Origin: Bordetella pseudohinzii
GTDB taxonomy: Bacteria; Pseudomonadota; Gammaproteobacteria; Burkholderiales; Burkholderiaceae_B
Assembly: GCF_000657795.2 (NCBI RefSeq)
Contig: NZ_JHEP02000011.1
Coordinates: 1-64,000, forward strand
Length of the DNA: 64,000 nucleotides
Reading direction: 5' to 3'
This document shows, one piece after another, positions 47,746-57,118 of the stretch (within the stretch, counting starts at the first letter, position 1; each line of letters starts with the position of its first letter). The position numbers and the translations under genes are program-made. Under the pieces are notes generated by a model that was not told the DNA's origin, ran no database searches, and saw nothing but the letters and a program-made list of their open reading frames with translations.

Positions 47746-48933
47746 TCAGGGCCGGTAGTGCAGCCAGCCGGCGTCCAGCCAATCGGCCAGGCAACTGCGG
47801 GCCTCGTCCGATAGTCTGGCGCAGCGCGGGTCGCCGCAGTCCAGCGCGCGGGCATCGGCCAGCTGCTTCAGGGCCGCCTCGGCGGGGGCCATGGCCGTTT
47901 CGCCGTTGATGAAGAGCTGCTTGCCGCGATAGAGCATGCGGCTGCGTCGGTCGAGGACCAGGCGGCCCTGGGCGGGCCAGCCGTCTTCCAGGTCCACGCT
48001 GGCTTCGGGGCTGTCAAAGACCGCCAGCTGGCTGGGCTCGGTCAGCCAACAGCCCAGGAAACGGGCCGCCAGCGCGTCGTCAAAGCGCAGCTTGGACAAG
48101 GTGTCCAGCGTGGCCTGCACCAGCGCGTCGGGCAGGGCGGCCGGGTGGCGGGTCGCCGCCTGGCCGGGATCGCGATAGAGACCGTCCAGCCGGGGGCCGG
48201 GCAGGGCGGGCTCGCCGTAGGGGCCGCCCAGCAGGCCGATGCGGGCCATGGCCTGGTCGGCCGCGGCCTCGAGCAGGCCGCGGGCCAGCGCCGCCTGGGT
48301 GGGGGCCCGGAAGCCGATGGAGATGGTCATGCAATCGTCTCCCAGCGCCACGCCGTCATGGGCGGCCTGAGGCGGCAGATACAGCATGTCGCCGGGCTCG
48401 AGCACGGCTTCGTGTTCGGGCTCGAAACGGCTCAGTATCTTCAGCGGCAGATCGGGCTGCAGCGACAGGTCTTTCTGGCGGCCGTAGCGCCAGCGGCGCT
48501 TGCCGGCGGCCTGCAGCAGGAAGACGTCATAGCTGTCGAAATGCGGGCCCACGCCGCCGCCATCGGAGGCGATGCTGATCATCAGGTCGTCCAGGCGGGC
48601 ATCGGGCACGAAGCGGAAGCGCTGCATGAGCTCGGCCGCGGCGTCGCTGTGCAGGTCCACGCTTTGCACCAGCAGCGTCCAGTCCGGTTCGCTGGCCTTG
48701 GGCAGGCGGGCAAAGGGGCCGTTTTCCATCTGCCACTGGCCTTGTTCGCGCCAGATCAGGCGCGACTCGACATCGTCGCGGCGGGCCAGCTTCTTGAGCG
48801 CGGCGAGGGTTTCCGGCGGTTTGAACCCGGGAATGGCCTGGCGGATCAGCAGCGGCTTGCGCTGCCAGTGGCGGCGCATGAAGTCATTGGGAGAAAGCCC
48901 GCCGAGCAGGGCGAGGGGCTGGTCGAGAGTCAT
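47746..48933 (-). CDS. roxA: ribosomal protein L16 arginine hydroxylase, JmjC cupin
   Basis: A 395-residue 2-oxoglutarate/Fe(II) dioxygenase of the YcfD/RoxA type, which hydroxylates an Arg of ribosomal protein L16. N-terminal [20 protein letters not shown], then the iron-binding HxD in [15 protein letters not shown], and the distal His in [14 protein letters not shown]. The C-terminal winged helix is typical of RoxA. Its ATG overlaps the mutS stop. Confidence 0.9.
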   Translation of the reverse strand: MTLDQPLALLGGLSPNDFMRRHWQRKPLLIRQAIPGFKPPETLAALKKLARRDDVESRLIWREQGQWQMENGPFARLPKASEPDWTLLVQSVDLHSDAAAELMQRFRFVPDARLDDLMISIASDGGGVGPHFDSYDVFLLQAAGKRRWRYGRQKDLSLQPDLPLKILSRFEPEHEAVLEPGDMLYLPPQAAHDGVALGDDCMTISIGFRAPTQAALARGLLEAAADQAMARIGLLGGPYGEPALPGPRLDGLYRDPGQAATRHPAALPDALVQATLDTLSKLRFDDALAARFLGCWLTEPSQLAVFDSPEASVDLEDGWPAQGRLVLDRRSRMLYRGKQLFINGETAMAPAEAALKQLADARALDCGDPRCARLSDEARSCLADWLDAGWLHYRP

Positions 48934-51557
48934 TGCAGGGCCTTGAGGCGGTAAAGGGCGTCCAGCGCTTCGCGGGGCGTGAGGCTGTCGGGGTCGATGT
49001 CGGCCAGGGTATCGCGCAGCGCGGCAAGGGCGGCATGGTCCTCGTCGCGGTCGGCCCGGGCCTGGCTGTGGGCGTCGGCATCCAGGGCCGCGGCGAACAG
49101 GCCCAGCTGGGGCGTGGGCGCGCCCTGGGCTTCGAGGCGTTCGAGTTCGCGCGCGGCGTGCCGGATCACGGCGGCCGGGATGCCGGCGCGCTGGGCCACC
49201 TGGATCCCGTAGCTGCGGCTGGCCGGGCCTTCGCGCACCTCATGCAGAAACACGATGCCGCCGGCGGATTCGGCGGCGGCCAGGTGCACATTGGCCGCCG
49301 TGGGCTGCTCCGAGGGCAGGCGGGTCAGCTCGAAATAATGGGTGGCGAACAGCGTGAGCGCGCGGTTGTGCGTCACCAGGCGCTGGGCGATGGCCCAGGC
49401 CAGCGCCAGGCCGTCGTAGGTGGAGGTGCCGCGGCCGATTTCATCCATCAGCACCAGGCTGTTGGCCGTGCTGGCCGCCAGGATGGCCGCGGCCTCGGTC
49501 ATCTCCATCATGAAGGTCGAACGGCCGCCGGCCAGATCGTCGGCCGCGCCGATGCGGGTGAAGATGCGGTCGATCCGGCCCACGCGCGCGCGGCGGGCCG
49601 GCACAAAGCTGCCCGTGCGCGCCAGCAGCGCGATCAGGGCGATCTGCCGCATATAGGTGGATTTGCCGCCCATGTTCGGGCCGGTGATCAGCAGCATGCG
49701 GCGCGTGGCATCCAGGCGGCAATGATTGGGCGTGAAGCGCTCGATGGCGCGTTCGACCACCGGATGGCGGCCCGCCTCGATGTCGATCTCGGCTGTCTCC
49801 AGCAGGTCGGGCGCGACCCAGTCGTGGCGGCGGGCGTGCTCGGCCAGGCTGCCCAGGGCATCCAGCTCGGCCAGCGCGGCGGCGGCATCGGCCAGCGGGC
49901 GGACATAGCCGGCCAGGGCGTCGAGCACCTGCTCGAACAGCCATTTCTCGCGCGCCAGCGCGCGGTCCTGGGCCGAGAGCACCTTGTCTTCCCAGCTCTT
50001 GAGTTCAGGCGTGATGTAGCGCTCGGCGTTTTTCAGGGTCTGGCGGCGGCGGTAGTCGTCGGGGACTTTGTCGGCCTGGCCCTTGGTGACTTCGATATAG
50101 AAACCATGCACGCGGTTGAATTCCACGCGCAGATTGGAGATGCCGGTGCGCTCGCGTTCGCGCGCTTCGAGCTGCAGCAGGAACTCGCCGCTGTCGGCGG
50201 CCAGCACGCGCAGCTCGTCGAGCTCGGCGTCAAAGCCGGTGGCGATGACGCCGCCGTCGCGCACGGCCAGCGCCGGCTCCTGGGCAATGGCGCGGGTGAG
50301 CAATTCGGCGATGCCGGGGTCCAGCGTCAGCAGCGCCGCCAGCTCGGCCAGGCGCGGCGAGGCGGCCAGCGGGGCGACCAGGGTGTGCAGCTCAGGCAGC
50401 GTGCCCAGCGCATCGCGCAGGCTGGCCAGCTCGCGCGGGCGCACGGAGCGCAGGGCCAGGCGGGCGGCGATGCGCTCGATATCGGGGAAGGCGCCCAGGG
50501 CCGAGCGCAAGGTCTCCAGCAGGCCCGCCGCGCCAAACGTCTGCTCCATGTCCAGGCGGGCGGCGAGCAGGGTGGAGATGGCTTGCTGGCGGGCCGCCAC
50601 CGGCGCGTTCTCGCGCAGCGGATGATGCAGCCATCGGCGCAGCAGGCGGCTGCCCATGGGCGTGCGGCAATCGTCCAGCAGCGAGAACAGCGTGGGCGCG
50701 TCTTCGCCGGACAGCGTCTGCGTCAGCTCGAGGTTGCGCCGGGTGACCGGGTCCATCAGCACATACAGCCCGGCGCGCTCGGCGCCGATGGTCTGCACAT
50801 GGGCCAGGGCCTGCGATTGCGTGCGCGCCGCATAGCGCAGCAGCGCCCCGGCCGCGCAGACGGCCACCGGCATGTCTTCGATGTCGAAACCGGCCAGTGA
50901 ATCCGTCTGGAAGTGCGCCAGCAGATGGGCGCGCGCGCCGTCGGCCTCGAAATGCCAGTCCGGCACTCGGGCGCGGGCGCCGTCATAGCTAATGTCCAGC
51001 TCGGCGCTGTCGGCATAGATCAGCTCGGCCGGCCCGATACGATGCAGTTCGGAGTCCAATTGGGCAGGCGCGCACTCGGTGACATGGAACTCGCCGCTGG
51101 CCAGGTTCAGCCAGGCGATGCCAGCACGCGGATCGCGCTTGCCCGACAGACAGACCGCCGCCAGAGCTCGATCCGCCTTGGCCGGCAGCAGGGCATCGTC
51201 GGTCAGCGTGCCCGGGGTGACGATGCGCACGATGCGGCGCTCGACCGGGCCCTTGGCGGCCGCGGGGTCGCCGATCTGTTCGCAGATCGCCACGGACTCT
51301 CCCAACGCCACCAGGCGGGCCAGATACTGCTCCATGGCGTGCACCGGCACGCCGGCCATGGGAATCGGCGCGCCATTGGAGGTGCCGCGCTTGGTCAGGG
51401 TGACGTTCAAAAGACGCGCGGCCTTTTCAGCGTCTTCGTAGAACATCTCGTAGAAATCCCCCATGCGGTAGAACAGCAGCAAGGGCCCCGCCTCGGCTTT
51501 GAGTCGCAGGTATTGCTGCATCATGGGAGTGTGTTGGGATTCTGTGGCTTGGGACAT
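48930..51557 (-). CDS. mutS: DNA mismatch repair protein MutS
   Basis: An 875-residue mismatch recognition ATPase. The mismatch-binding motif [15 protein letters not shown] at residue ~34 contains the Phe-x-Glu wedge; the ATPase has Walker [18 protein letters not shown], Walker [17 protein letters not shown] and the downstream [10 protein letters not shown]. Start at 51557 ([17 protein letters not shown]) fits the family; the frame is open 143 codons further upstream but that part is not MutS-like. Confidence 0.97.
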   Translation of the reverse strand: MSQATESQHTPMMQQYLRLKAEAGPLLLFYRMGDFYEMFYEDAEKAARLLNVTLTKRGTSNGAPIPMAGVPVHAMEQYLARLVALGESVAICEQIGDPAAAKGPVERRIVRIVTPGTLTDDALLPAKADRALAAVCLSGKRDPRAGIAWLNLASGEFHVTECAPAQLDSELHRIGPAELIYADSAELDISYDGARARVPDWHFEADGARAHLLAHFQTDSLAGFDIEDMPVAVCAAGALLRYAARTQSQALAHVQTIGAERAGLYVLMDPVTRRNLELTQTLSGEDAPTLFSLLDDCRTPMGSRLLRRWLHHPLRENAPVAARQQAISTLLAARLDMEQTFGAAGLLETLRSALGAFPDIERIAARLALRSVRPRELASLRDALGTLPELHTLVAPLAASPRLAELAALLTLDPGIAELLTRAIAQEPALAVRDGGVIATGFDAELDELRVLAADSGEFLLQLEARERERTGISNLRVEFNRVHGFYIEVTKGQADKVPDDYRRRQTLKNAERYITPELKSWEDKVLSAQDRALAREKWLFEQVLDALAGYVRPLADAAAALAELDALGSLAEHARRHDWVAPDLLETAEIDIEAGRHPVVERAIERFTPNHCRLDATRRMLLITGPNMGGKSTYMRQIALIALLARTGSFVPARRARVGRIDRIFTRIGAADDLAGGRSTFMMEMTEAAAILAASTANSLVLMDEIGRGTSTYDGLALAWAIAQRLVTHNRALTLFATHYFELTRLPSEQPTAANVHLAAAESAGGIVFLHEVREGPASRSYGIQVAQRAGIPAAVIRHAARELERLEAQGAPTPQLGLFAAALDADAHSQARADRDEDHAALAALRDTLADIDPDSLTPREALDALYRLKALQ

Positions 51558-52115
51558 GCGGGTTTTAGACTGTCTGATATTCCAGGCATGCTGCTTGGCC
51601 TGGCGAATGAATGTAGCGCCCTTGGCCGCTGGTGTTTTCCGCTGCTGGCGATGACGGCTGGTCGGCGCCGCGCAGGCATGGCCGGCCACGGCTTGGGGCC
51701 GGGGCGCCTCGCCGCGGGGAGCCATGCGAGCGCGTTCGCACGCGCAGGGCTCATCATGTTGCCATTGCGTCGCGGATCCGCCTGGGCGTGGCGGATGCCG
51801 GCCAGATCGGCGTTGCCTGCCCATTGCGCAGCCGGTTCTCGAACAGGGATTGTATCGGCCTTCGCGAGGCGATGAGCGGATGCTTGGGGGAACTCGACGG
51901 CAATCGGCGACGCCGCGCCAGCTTCGCTGGCCGCTGGAGCCGCCACCAGCGGACCGCTTCCTCTGGCTCACCGCGCCGATCCGCATTTCTGTCCATCGCC
52001 ACCCCCATCGTTTCCATGGGCCGGAAACCCCGGCGCCTGAACCACCTGGGCAAGCCGGCGCGCATGGTCTACGCTTTCAGGACGTGCCCGATGTGTTTCG
52101 GGCCGGGAGTGCGCC
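51558..52115. other. intergenic region upstream of mutS
   Basis: A 558-bp stretch between mutS and a divergent small membrane protein. Several overlapping open frames exist on both strands (for example 51724-52128 plus), all Arg/Pro-rich as random GC-rich DNA tends to be, and none has a ribosome-binding site or domain. The mutS promoter must lie near its left end. Confidence 0.5.
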
Positions 52116-52388
52116 ATGCAGACCATAGTCGCCACGGCCGCGGGTTTTGGGGTGCTTGCCCTGTTCGGCTATGTTGGCCGCCGTAGGCCGCAACTGGCCT
52201 TCTTCGGTTTTATCGCCGCCTGGCTGGCGATATGTGTCGCCCATATGACGTATGCGGTCCGGGTGGCGGCGCTGGGCGCTTCCGAGGAGGTGGCCGGCCA
52301 TGCCGTGGTGTTCGGCCTGCCGGCCGCGCTGGCCTTCGTGCTGGGCCTGTGGGCGCGGCGGCGCGAAGGCGGGCGCTCGGAGGAGTAG
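52116..52388 (+). CDS. small integral membrane protein
   Basis: A 90-residue protein with three predicted helices: VATAAGFGVLALFGYVG, LAFFGFIAAWLAICVAHM and AVVFGLPAALAFVLGLW, ending in a charged tail. Function unknown. GGAG lies 8 bp before the ATG. Confidence 0.7.
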   Translation: MQTIVATAAGFGVLALFGYVGRRRPQLAFFGFIAAWLAICVAHMTYAVRVAALGASEEVAGHAVVFGLPAALAFVLGLWARRREGGRSEE

Positions 52389-52523
52389 GCCCAACATCCT
52401 GTCGGCACGATCTGGCCGCGCGCGGCCGCGGGGTTGCCTGTCGGCGCGTTTTGCCCGGACCTGCGTTCCGCGGCGGCCGCCCGGCATGGTTCAATGGGGT
52501 TCACTGGCCGAAAGGAGATCGTG

Positions 52524-52742
52524 ATGTCCAAGAAAGCTCATGTGTACAAGCAGATAGAACTGGTCGGCTCCTCGACCGTGTCCAGCGACGATGCCATCAA
52601 GCAGGCCATCGAACGCGCCGCGCGCACGCTGCGCCACCTGGACTGGTTCGAAGTGACCGAGGTGCGCGGCCACATCAAGGACGGCAAGGTGGCGCATTGG
52701 CAGGTCGGCCTGAAGCTGGGCATGCGCCTCGAAGACGATTGA
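52524..52742 (+). CDS. dodecin flavoprotein
   Basis: A 72-residue dodecin, a small flavin-storage protein that assembles into a 12-mer. The signature KQIELVGSSTVSSDDAI, then RHLDWFEVTEVRGHI with the flavin-stacking Trp, and the closing HWQVGLKLGMRLED are all present. AAAGGAG precedes ATG at 52524. Confidence 0.93.
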   Translation: MSKKAHVYKQIELVGSSTVSSDDAIKQAIERAARTLRHLDWFEVTEVRGHIKDGKVAHWQVGLKLGMRLEDD

Positions 52743-52749
52743 ATCCCTG

Positions 52750-53575
52750 CGCATTTTTTGATCTGGCCTTGCAAGTGCATGTCTTGCAAGGCTTTTTCAT
52801 GCTTGTCCGGTGACTATTCCAATGCTTGTCCACATTCGCCGGGGATAAGCGGACGCCGCCGGCGCTGCCCTATCTGGCGGATGTCGTGCTCAATTCTTGA
52901 TCGGTCTTCGCAAGTGTCCGGCCCGCATAGGGTTTTTGGGCTTGCCCCAAAGCTGTTCAATACCTTGTCCACATTGGGCGGGGATAATTGCGCGGCCGCG
53001 AGCGCGCGCCGCTCCTGGATCGCTGGCCTCGCCGCCGTGGGCAATTCCTGACCAGGGCTTGCAAGCCCTTGAGCCGCATGAGGTTTTCGGGCTTGTGCGC
53101 GAGCTATCAAGCGCTTTGTCCACATCGGGCGTGGATAAGCGGCCCGGCCGCGATCGCGCCGGCAGCAGGCTTTGGGCATTTTTTGATCCGCGCTTGCAAC
53201 TGCTTGATCCGGCTACAGATTTTCGGCTTGTGCCGGAGCTATCAAGTGTCTTGTCCACACCGGCCGGGGATAAGTGCGCGGGAGCCGGAGGGGGCTTGCG
53301 GGGCGCGTCCGAGGGGCTTGCGGGTTTACCCTGTACTGCTCTTTTTTCGAACGAAGGACCTCAGCTACCTGATTTGAAAGGCCTTTTTTGGAATGTCGGC
53401 GAGCTGTCCTCATGCTTATCCACAAAATGCGGGGACAACTTGAGGGCTTGGATGAGGTTTTGATCAGATCTTGATCAGGGGTTTCAAGTCATTGATATGA
53501 CATGATAAATCCCGGCTTCCCGCAGGCTGTCCTCAAGCTTTTCCACATTGGCCGGGGATAAGGCCGCCGCCCGGG
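52750..53575. repeat. six-copy degenerate repeat array with DnaA-box-like dyads
   Basis: Six imperfect repeats 123-165 bp apart share a TTTTGATC / CTTGCAAG part and end in a 24-bp dyad TT(G/A/T)TCCACA-N6-GGGGATAAG. The box starts at 52826, 52965, 53116, 53251, 53416, 53539, and the partner GGGGATAAG-like box is always 15 bp further. Boxes 5 (TTATCCACA) and 6 (TTTTCCACA) fit the DnaA consensus TTWTNCACA; the others differ by one base. No coding potential. Confidence 0.75.
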
Positions 53576-53594
53576 GCGGGCGGCGGCTGGAGCA

Positions 53595-54143
53595 TCAGGC
53601 GAGCTTGGAGACCCAGTCCACGTAGCGGTCGATCCAGCCCTGCAGGAATTTGCGGGTGTCTTCGTTGGTGATCTGGTATTGATCGTCGATCAGGCCGTCC
53701 TTCATCTGCAGGAAGATCTCCGGCGTGGTCAGGACATTGACGCCCTCGGCGGCCAGGATATTGCGCAGGTGCTGTTGCGCCATGGCCGTGCCGGCGGCGC
53801 TGGGCGAGGTGCCGACGATGCCGGCCGGCTTGCCTATCCACACGTTCTGGCCCCAGGGGCGGGTGCCCCAATCGACGGCGTTCTTCAGGGCCGCCGGAAT
53901 GGAACGGTTGTGTTCCGGCGTGACAAACAGAATGCCTTGCGCGTCCTTGATTTGCTGCTTGAGCTTGGCCGCGCCCGCGGGCATGTCGTTCTCGATGTCC
54001 TGGTTAAAGAGCGGCACGTTCAGATCGACGTAGTGGAATTTCACGTTCGCGGGAACGAGTTTTTCCAGTGCCCGGGCCAGGCGCAGATTGATCGAGGCGG
54101 CGCGCAGGCTACCGACAAAAACCGCGATATTGAGGGTGCTCAT
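53595..54143 (-). CDS. NADPH-dependent FMN reductase family protein
   Basis: A 182-residue flavodoxin-like reductase (chromate or quinone reductase group). FMN phosphate loop FVGSLRAASINLRLARAL, then VTPEHNRSIPAALKNAVDW and the isoalloxazine contact GTSPSAAGTAMAQQHL. ATG at 54143 (MSTLNIAVF) is better than one three codons earlier. Confidence 0.9.
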   Translation of the reverse strand: MSTLNIAVFVGSLRAASINLRLARALEKLVPANVKFHYVDLNVPLFNQDIENDMPAGAAKLKQQIKDAQGILFVTPEHNRSIPAALKNAVDWGTRPWGQNVWIGKPAGIVGTSPSAAGTAMAQQHLRNILAAEGVNVLTTPEIFLQMKDGLIDDQYQITNEDTRKFLQGWIDRYVDWVSKLA

Positions 54144-54212
54144 GAGGGGCATGCTCCGGGGTTGACGGGAAGCCCAGTGTAGACCCGCGGCGATGACGGC
54201 TCAATGTATTGC

Positions 54213-54584
54213 TCAGGCCATCTGACTGACGTGGGCGGCCACCACGCGCCAGCCCTGCGGCGTGCGCATCCAGGTCTGGCTCTGGCGGCCGATGCGGTCG
54301 GCCCGGCGGAATTCCAGATGCGTGGTGGCGAAGTCTTCGCCATAGGTCGTGACCTGGGTGCGCAGCACTTCGCGCGCCAGGCCGGCGGCCGGACGCTGCT
54401 TGCGGAACTCCCGGATCGCGTCGTAGCCATAGAGGTTTTCGCCGGCGCCATAGCGCAGGGTGTGCGGGCTGTCCCAGAACAGCTCGTCCAGGACCGCGAT
54501 GTCGTTGCCGACCAGGGCGCGTTCGTAGCGTTCAAAGGCATGCTGGACTTCGGCTAGGACGTGGGGAAGGTTGATGGCGGTCAT
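54213..54584 (-). CDS. HpxZ-like NTF2-fold protein (DUF3225)
   Basis: A 123-residue NTF2-like protein. [20 protein letters not shown], then [20 protein letters not shown] and a terminal [18 protein letters not shown] match oxalurate-catabolism HpxZ/AtzH proteins. In other genomes it neighbours AtzE amidase, a DUF4089 protein and an ABC transporter; here the latter two are 1.5-2 kb away and the amidase is missing. Confidence 0.8.
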   Translation of the reverse strand: MTAINLPHVLAEVQHAFERYERALVGNDIAVLDELFWDSPHTLRYGAGENLYGYDAIREFRKQRPAAGLAREVLRTQVTTYGEDFATTHLEFRRADRIGRQSQTWMRTPQGWRVVAAHVSQMA

Positions 54585-54774
54585 GAGGGCTCCGATGCAC
54601 CAGGGCGGTGCTAGGGTTATCACCAATATGGTGTGTGTTGCGGTGCAATAAAAAAGGGGGATGGGGTGCCGAGGCCTCTCTCAGAGGGAGAATGCTGCGC
54701 TGCAAGGTTGGCACGGCGATTGCTAGGGTAAGTACCGAGGCGCGTTGTCGGCGCCGCTTGCCTAGGAGTCTGCG

Positions 54775-55305
54775 ATGTCCCACCCCGTCACGATGTTGGT
54801 CACCCGGCGCATCTCGCCGCAGCGCTATGGGGATTTTCTGGCCTGGATGCGCCAGGGCGAAATCCTGGCCGCCGGTTTTCCCGGCTTTCTGGGATCGGGG
54901 GTACTGCAGCCCCCCGAAGGCGGCGACCTCTACCAGATCGTGCTGCGCTTCGAGGACGAGGCCAGCATGAAGCGCTGGGAGGGTTCGCTGCCGCGCCGGA
55001 TGTGGCTGGAGCGCGGCGCGAAGCTGGTGCAGCACAGCCGGATCGAGCGCGTGGCCGGCATCGAGAGCTGGTTCGGGCCGCGCAAGCTCACGCCGCCGCG
55101 CTGGAAGCAGGCCATCAGTATCTGGCTGGCCTATTTCCCCATGCTGCTGTTGTTCAGCACGCTGCTCAATGAGCAACTGAGCGCCTTGCCCCTGTTCTGG
55201 CGCGTGCTGGTCACCACACTGAGCATGACCCCGGTGCTGTCCTTCATCTGTATTCCCGTGATCTCGCGTATCTTGCATCGCTGGTTGCACGCCGGGCGCG
55301 TCTAG
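54775..55305 (+). CDS. antibiotic biosynthesis monooxygenase domain membrane protein
   Basis: A 176-residue protein: residues 1-95 form an ABM-like ferredoxin fold (VTMLVTRRISPQRYGDFLAW, GSGVLQPPEGGDLYQIVLRF), followed by two transmembrane helices (ISIWLAYFPMLLLFSTLLN and LVTTLSMTPVLSFICIPVIS). Possibly a haem- or quinone-handling membrane enzyme; function unknown. Convergent with the GntR gene, overlapping by 4 bp. Confidence 0.8.
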   Translation: MSHPVTMLVTRRISPQRYGDFLAWMRQGEILAAGFPGFLGSGVLQPPEGGDLYQIVLRFEDEASMKRWEGSLPRRMWLERGAKLVQHSRIERVAGIESWFGPRKLTPPRWKQAISIWLAYFPMLLLFSTLLNEQLSALPLFWRVLVTTLSMTPVLSFICIPVISRILHRWLHAGRV

Positions 55306-55979
55306 GCCGCCGTCCGGCGGGAATACAGGCGGTGCAGCGTGATCTTGCGCACTTCGGCCTGGCTGTCGGCGATATGCGCCCGCAGCAGGCCCAGTGCCCG
55401 CCTTGCGTCGCCGGCCAGGATGGCAAGCAGGATGGCGCCATGTTCTTCATAGGTTTTCTCGACCCGCCCGGCCAGCGTGAAGTCCAGGCGCCGCACGATG
55501 CGTATGCGCTCGGTGGCTTCGCGGTGCACGCGGGCGATCTCGGGATTGCCGGCCGCGCGCACTAGGTCCAGGTGGAAGTGCTCGTCCAGCCGCGCCACTT
55601 GCGCGCCGTCGCGGCAGGGCTGCCGCGCCAGCCAGATATCGGCCAGCGCCTCCAGCGCGGCGCTGGCGTCCGGCAGCGCGCATAGCCGTTCGACCGCCGT
55701 TTGCTCCAGCACCAGGCGCAGGTCGTAGAAGTGATCCAGTGTCTCGAAGTCCAGCGGCCGCACCAGCCAGCCATTGCGGTGCCTGACTTCCAGATAACCT
55801 TCACGCTGCAGGCGGAACAGGGCTTCGCGCACGGGCGTGCGGCTCACCAGCAGCCGTTCGGCCACCTCGGTTTCGGTGAAGCGGTCGCCGGGCGCCAGCC
55901 GATAATCCAGGATGTCCTGCTTGACCGCGTCGTAGACGGAGTCGGCGCGCGACCGGGGTTCGGCGGCGCCTGCGCTCAT
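55302..55979 (-). CDS. GntR-family transcriptional regulator (FCD domain)
   Basis: A 225-residue regulator. The winged helix contains YRLAPGDRFTETEVAERLLV and SRTPVREALFRLQREGYLEV, and the all-helical FCD ligand domain has the metal-site pattern DEHFHLDLVRAAGNPEI. It ends the operon of the NitT-type transporter and probably controls it. Start overlaps the upstream 39-codon ORF stop. Confidence 0.9.
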   Translation of the reverse strand: MSAGAAEPRSRADSVYDAVKQDILDYRLAPGDRFTETEVAERLLVSRTPVREALFRLQREGYLEVRHRNGWLVRPLDFETLDHFYDLRLVLEQTAVERLCALPDASAALEALADIWLARQPCRDGAQVARLDEHFHLDLVRAAGNPEIARVHREATERIRIVRRLDFTLAGRVEKTYEEHGAILLAILAGDARRALGLLRAHIADSQAEVRKITLHRLYSRRTAA

Positions 55980-56095
55980 GGGACGGCCTTGCGGTAATCG
56001 GCCAGACCGGCGCGCGCCAGCGTGTCGTCCAGGCTATCGACGGCCCGGCGTTCGCCCGAGGCGGCCTGTCGTGCCAGGGTCAGGGCGTCGGTCAT
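55976..56095 (-). pseudogene. 39-residue stub resembling the N-terminus of AtzE-type amidase
   Basis: MTDALTLARQAASGERRAVD and the following 19 residues resemble the first helix region of AtzE/AtzF amidases (short helix, then SGE and an acidic helix), but the Ser-Ser-Lys amidase core is absent. Both junctions are ATGA overlaps: with the DUF4089 stop at 56092 and the GntR start at 55979. Most likely an internally deleted amidase gene; a genuine micro-ORF is the alternative. Confidence 0.5.
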
Positions 56096-56274
56096 GCGCG
56101 ATACCCCGCGGCCGCTTCGGCTTCCCGCGGCAGGGCCTCATCGGCGAAGCTGGCGGCGATCGCCGGGATGCGCTCGAATCGCCGCGTGGCTTCGCGCGTG
56201 GCGGCCTCGCCCAGGCGGTAGCCTTGCAGCATCAAGGCGCTGCGGACATAGCGGTCTATGGTGTCTTGCGTCAT
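56092..56274 (-). CDS. DUF4089 (AtzG-like) protein
   Basis: A 60-residue helical protein (TQDTIDRYVRSALMLQGYRL, then EATRRFERIPAIAASF). AtzG-like DUF4089 proteins form a complex with AtzE amidase in 1-carboxybiuret hydrolysis and are almost always encoded just upstream of it. Here only a stub follows, so its partner is missing locally. Confidence 0.82.
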   Translation of the reverse strand: MTQDTIDRYVRSALMLQGYRLGEAATREATRRFERIPAIAASFADEALPREAEAAAGYRA

Positions 56275-56293
56275 GGCGGTCTCCGGGCGGCGC

Positions 56294-57115
56294 TTACTTG
56301 CGGACCTCGCGCTGGAAGATCTCCAGGCTCAGTTTCTTGGCGCGGATGAAAGAGGGTTCGCTCAGTGTTTCCACGGTGCGCGGGCGCGGGTCGTCGTAGT
56401 GCAGGATCTCCGCGACCCGGGTCGGGCGCTTGGTCAAGAGCAGGATCTCGTCGGCCAGGTAGACGGCTTCCTCGAGGTCATGCGAGACCAGCAGCATGGT
56501 GGTGCCCGTTTGCATATGCACCTCCTGTAGTTTCTCGCGGATGAACAGCGTCATCTCGAAATCCAGCGCGGAGAAGGGCTCGTCCAGGAAGAGCACCTCG
56601 GGTCCGGGCGCCAGCGCGCGCATGATGGAGGCGGTCTGCTGCTGTCCGCCCGACAGTTCGCAGGGATAGCGGTTCAGGTCGAACTTGACGTCGAAGGAGG
56701 CGATCAGCTCTTCGACGCGGCGCTGCACCTCGGCCTTGCCGCGTCCCTCCAGCCGCAAGGGATAGGCGATGTTGTCGATGGTGCGCAGCCAGGGAAAGAG
56801 CGCTTCGCGATAGTTCTGGAAGACATAGCCTATCTTGGTCTGCGCCAGGGACTTGCCGTCAAAGAGGATCTCGCCCGAATCGATGGGAATGAGGCCGGCG
56901 ATCATATTGATCAGCGTGGATTTGCCGCAGCCATTGGGCCCGAAGACGGAGACGATCTTGCCCTTGGGGATATCCAGATTGAAGTCGGTGTACAGCGGCG
57001 CGCCGGCGAAGGTCTTGTGCAGCCCGCGTATCGTGATGTGAGTGCCGGCCGGGCCCGGAACAAAGGGTTCGGGCTGGGGGTCGGGCCAGATGGCGGGATT
57101 GATGACGGTACTCAT
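56294..57115 (-). CDS. ABC transporter ATP-binding protein, nitrate/sulfonate/taurine type
   Basis: A 273-residue ATPase: Walker A GPNGCGKSTLIN, Q-loop VFQNYREALFPWL, signature LSGGQQQTASIMRAL, Walker B VLFLDEPFSALD, and H-loop LVSHDLEEAVYL. The signature is followed by Thr-Ala-Ser rather than the usual Arg-Val-Ala, a small deviation. With the next two genes it imports an organic nitrogen or sulfur compound. Confidence 0.9.
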   Translation of the reverse strand: MSTVINPAIWPDPQPEPFVPGPAGTHITIRGLHKTFAGAPLYTDFNLDIPKGKIVSVFGPNGCGKSTLINMIAGLIPIDSGEILFDGKSLAQTKIGYVFQNYREALFPWLRTIDNIAYPLRLEGRGKAEVQRRVEELIASFDVKFDLNRYPCELSGGQQQTASIMRALAPGPEVLFLDEPFSALDFEMTLFIREKLQEVHMQTGTTMLLVSHDLEEAVYLADEILLLTKRPTRVAEILHYDDPRPRTVETLSEPSFIRAKKLSLEIFQREVRK

Positions 57116-57118
57116 GGC

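Noticed and set aside
51724-52128. 134-codon plus-strand frame upstream of the small membrane protein
   Set aside because: Arg/Pro/His-rich, overlaps competing frames on both strands, and lacks start signals.
52750-53575. CRISPR array
   Set aside because: Repeats are 123-165 bp apart, degenerate except for a dyad, with no uniform spacers and no cas genes.
52750-53575. Chromosomal origin oriC as a firm call
   Set aside because: No dnaA, dnaN, rpmH or mnmG nearby and GC skew cannot be computed by eye; kept only as a hypothesis for the DnaA-like boxes.
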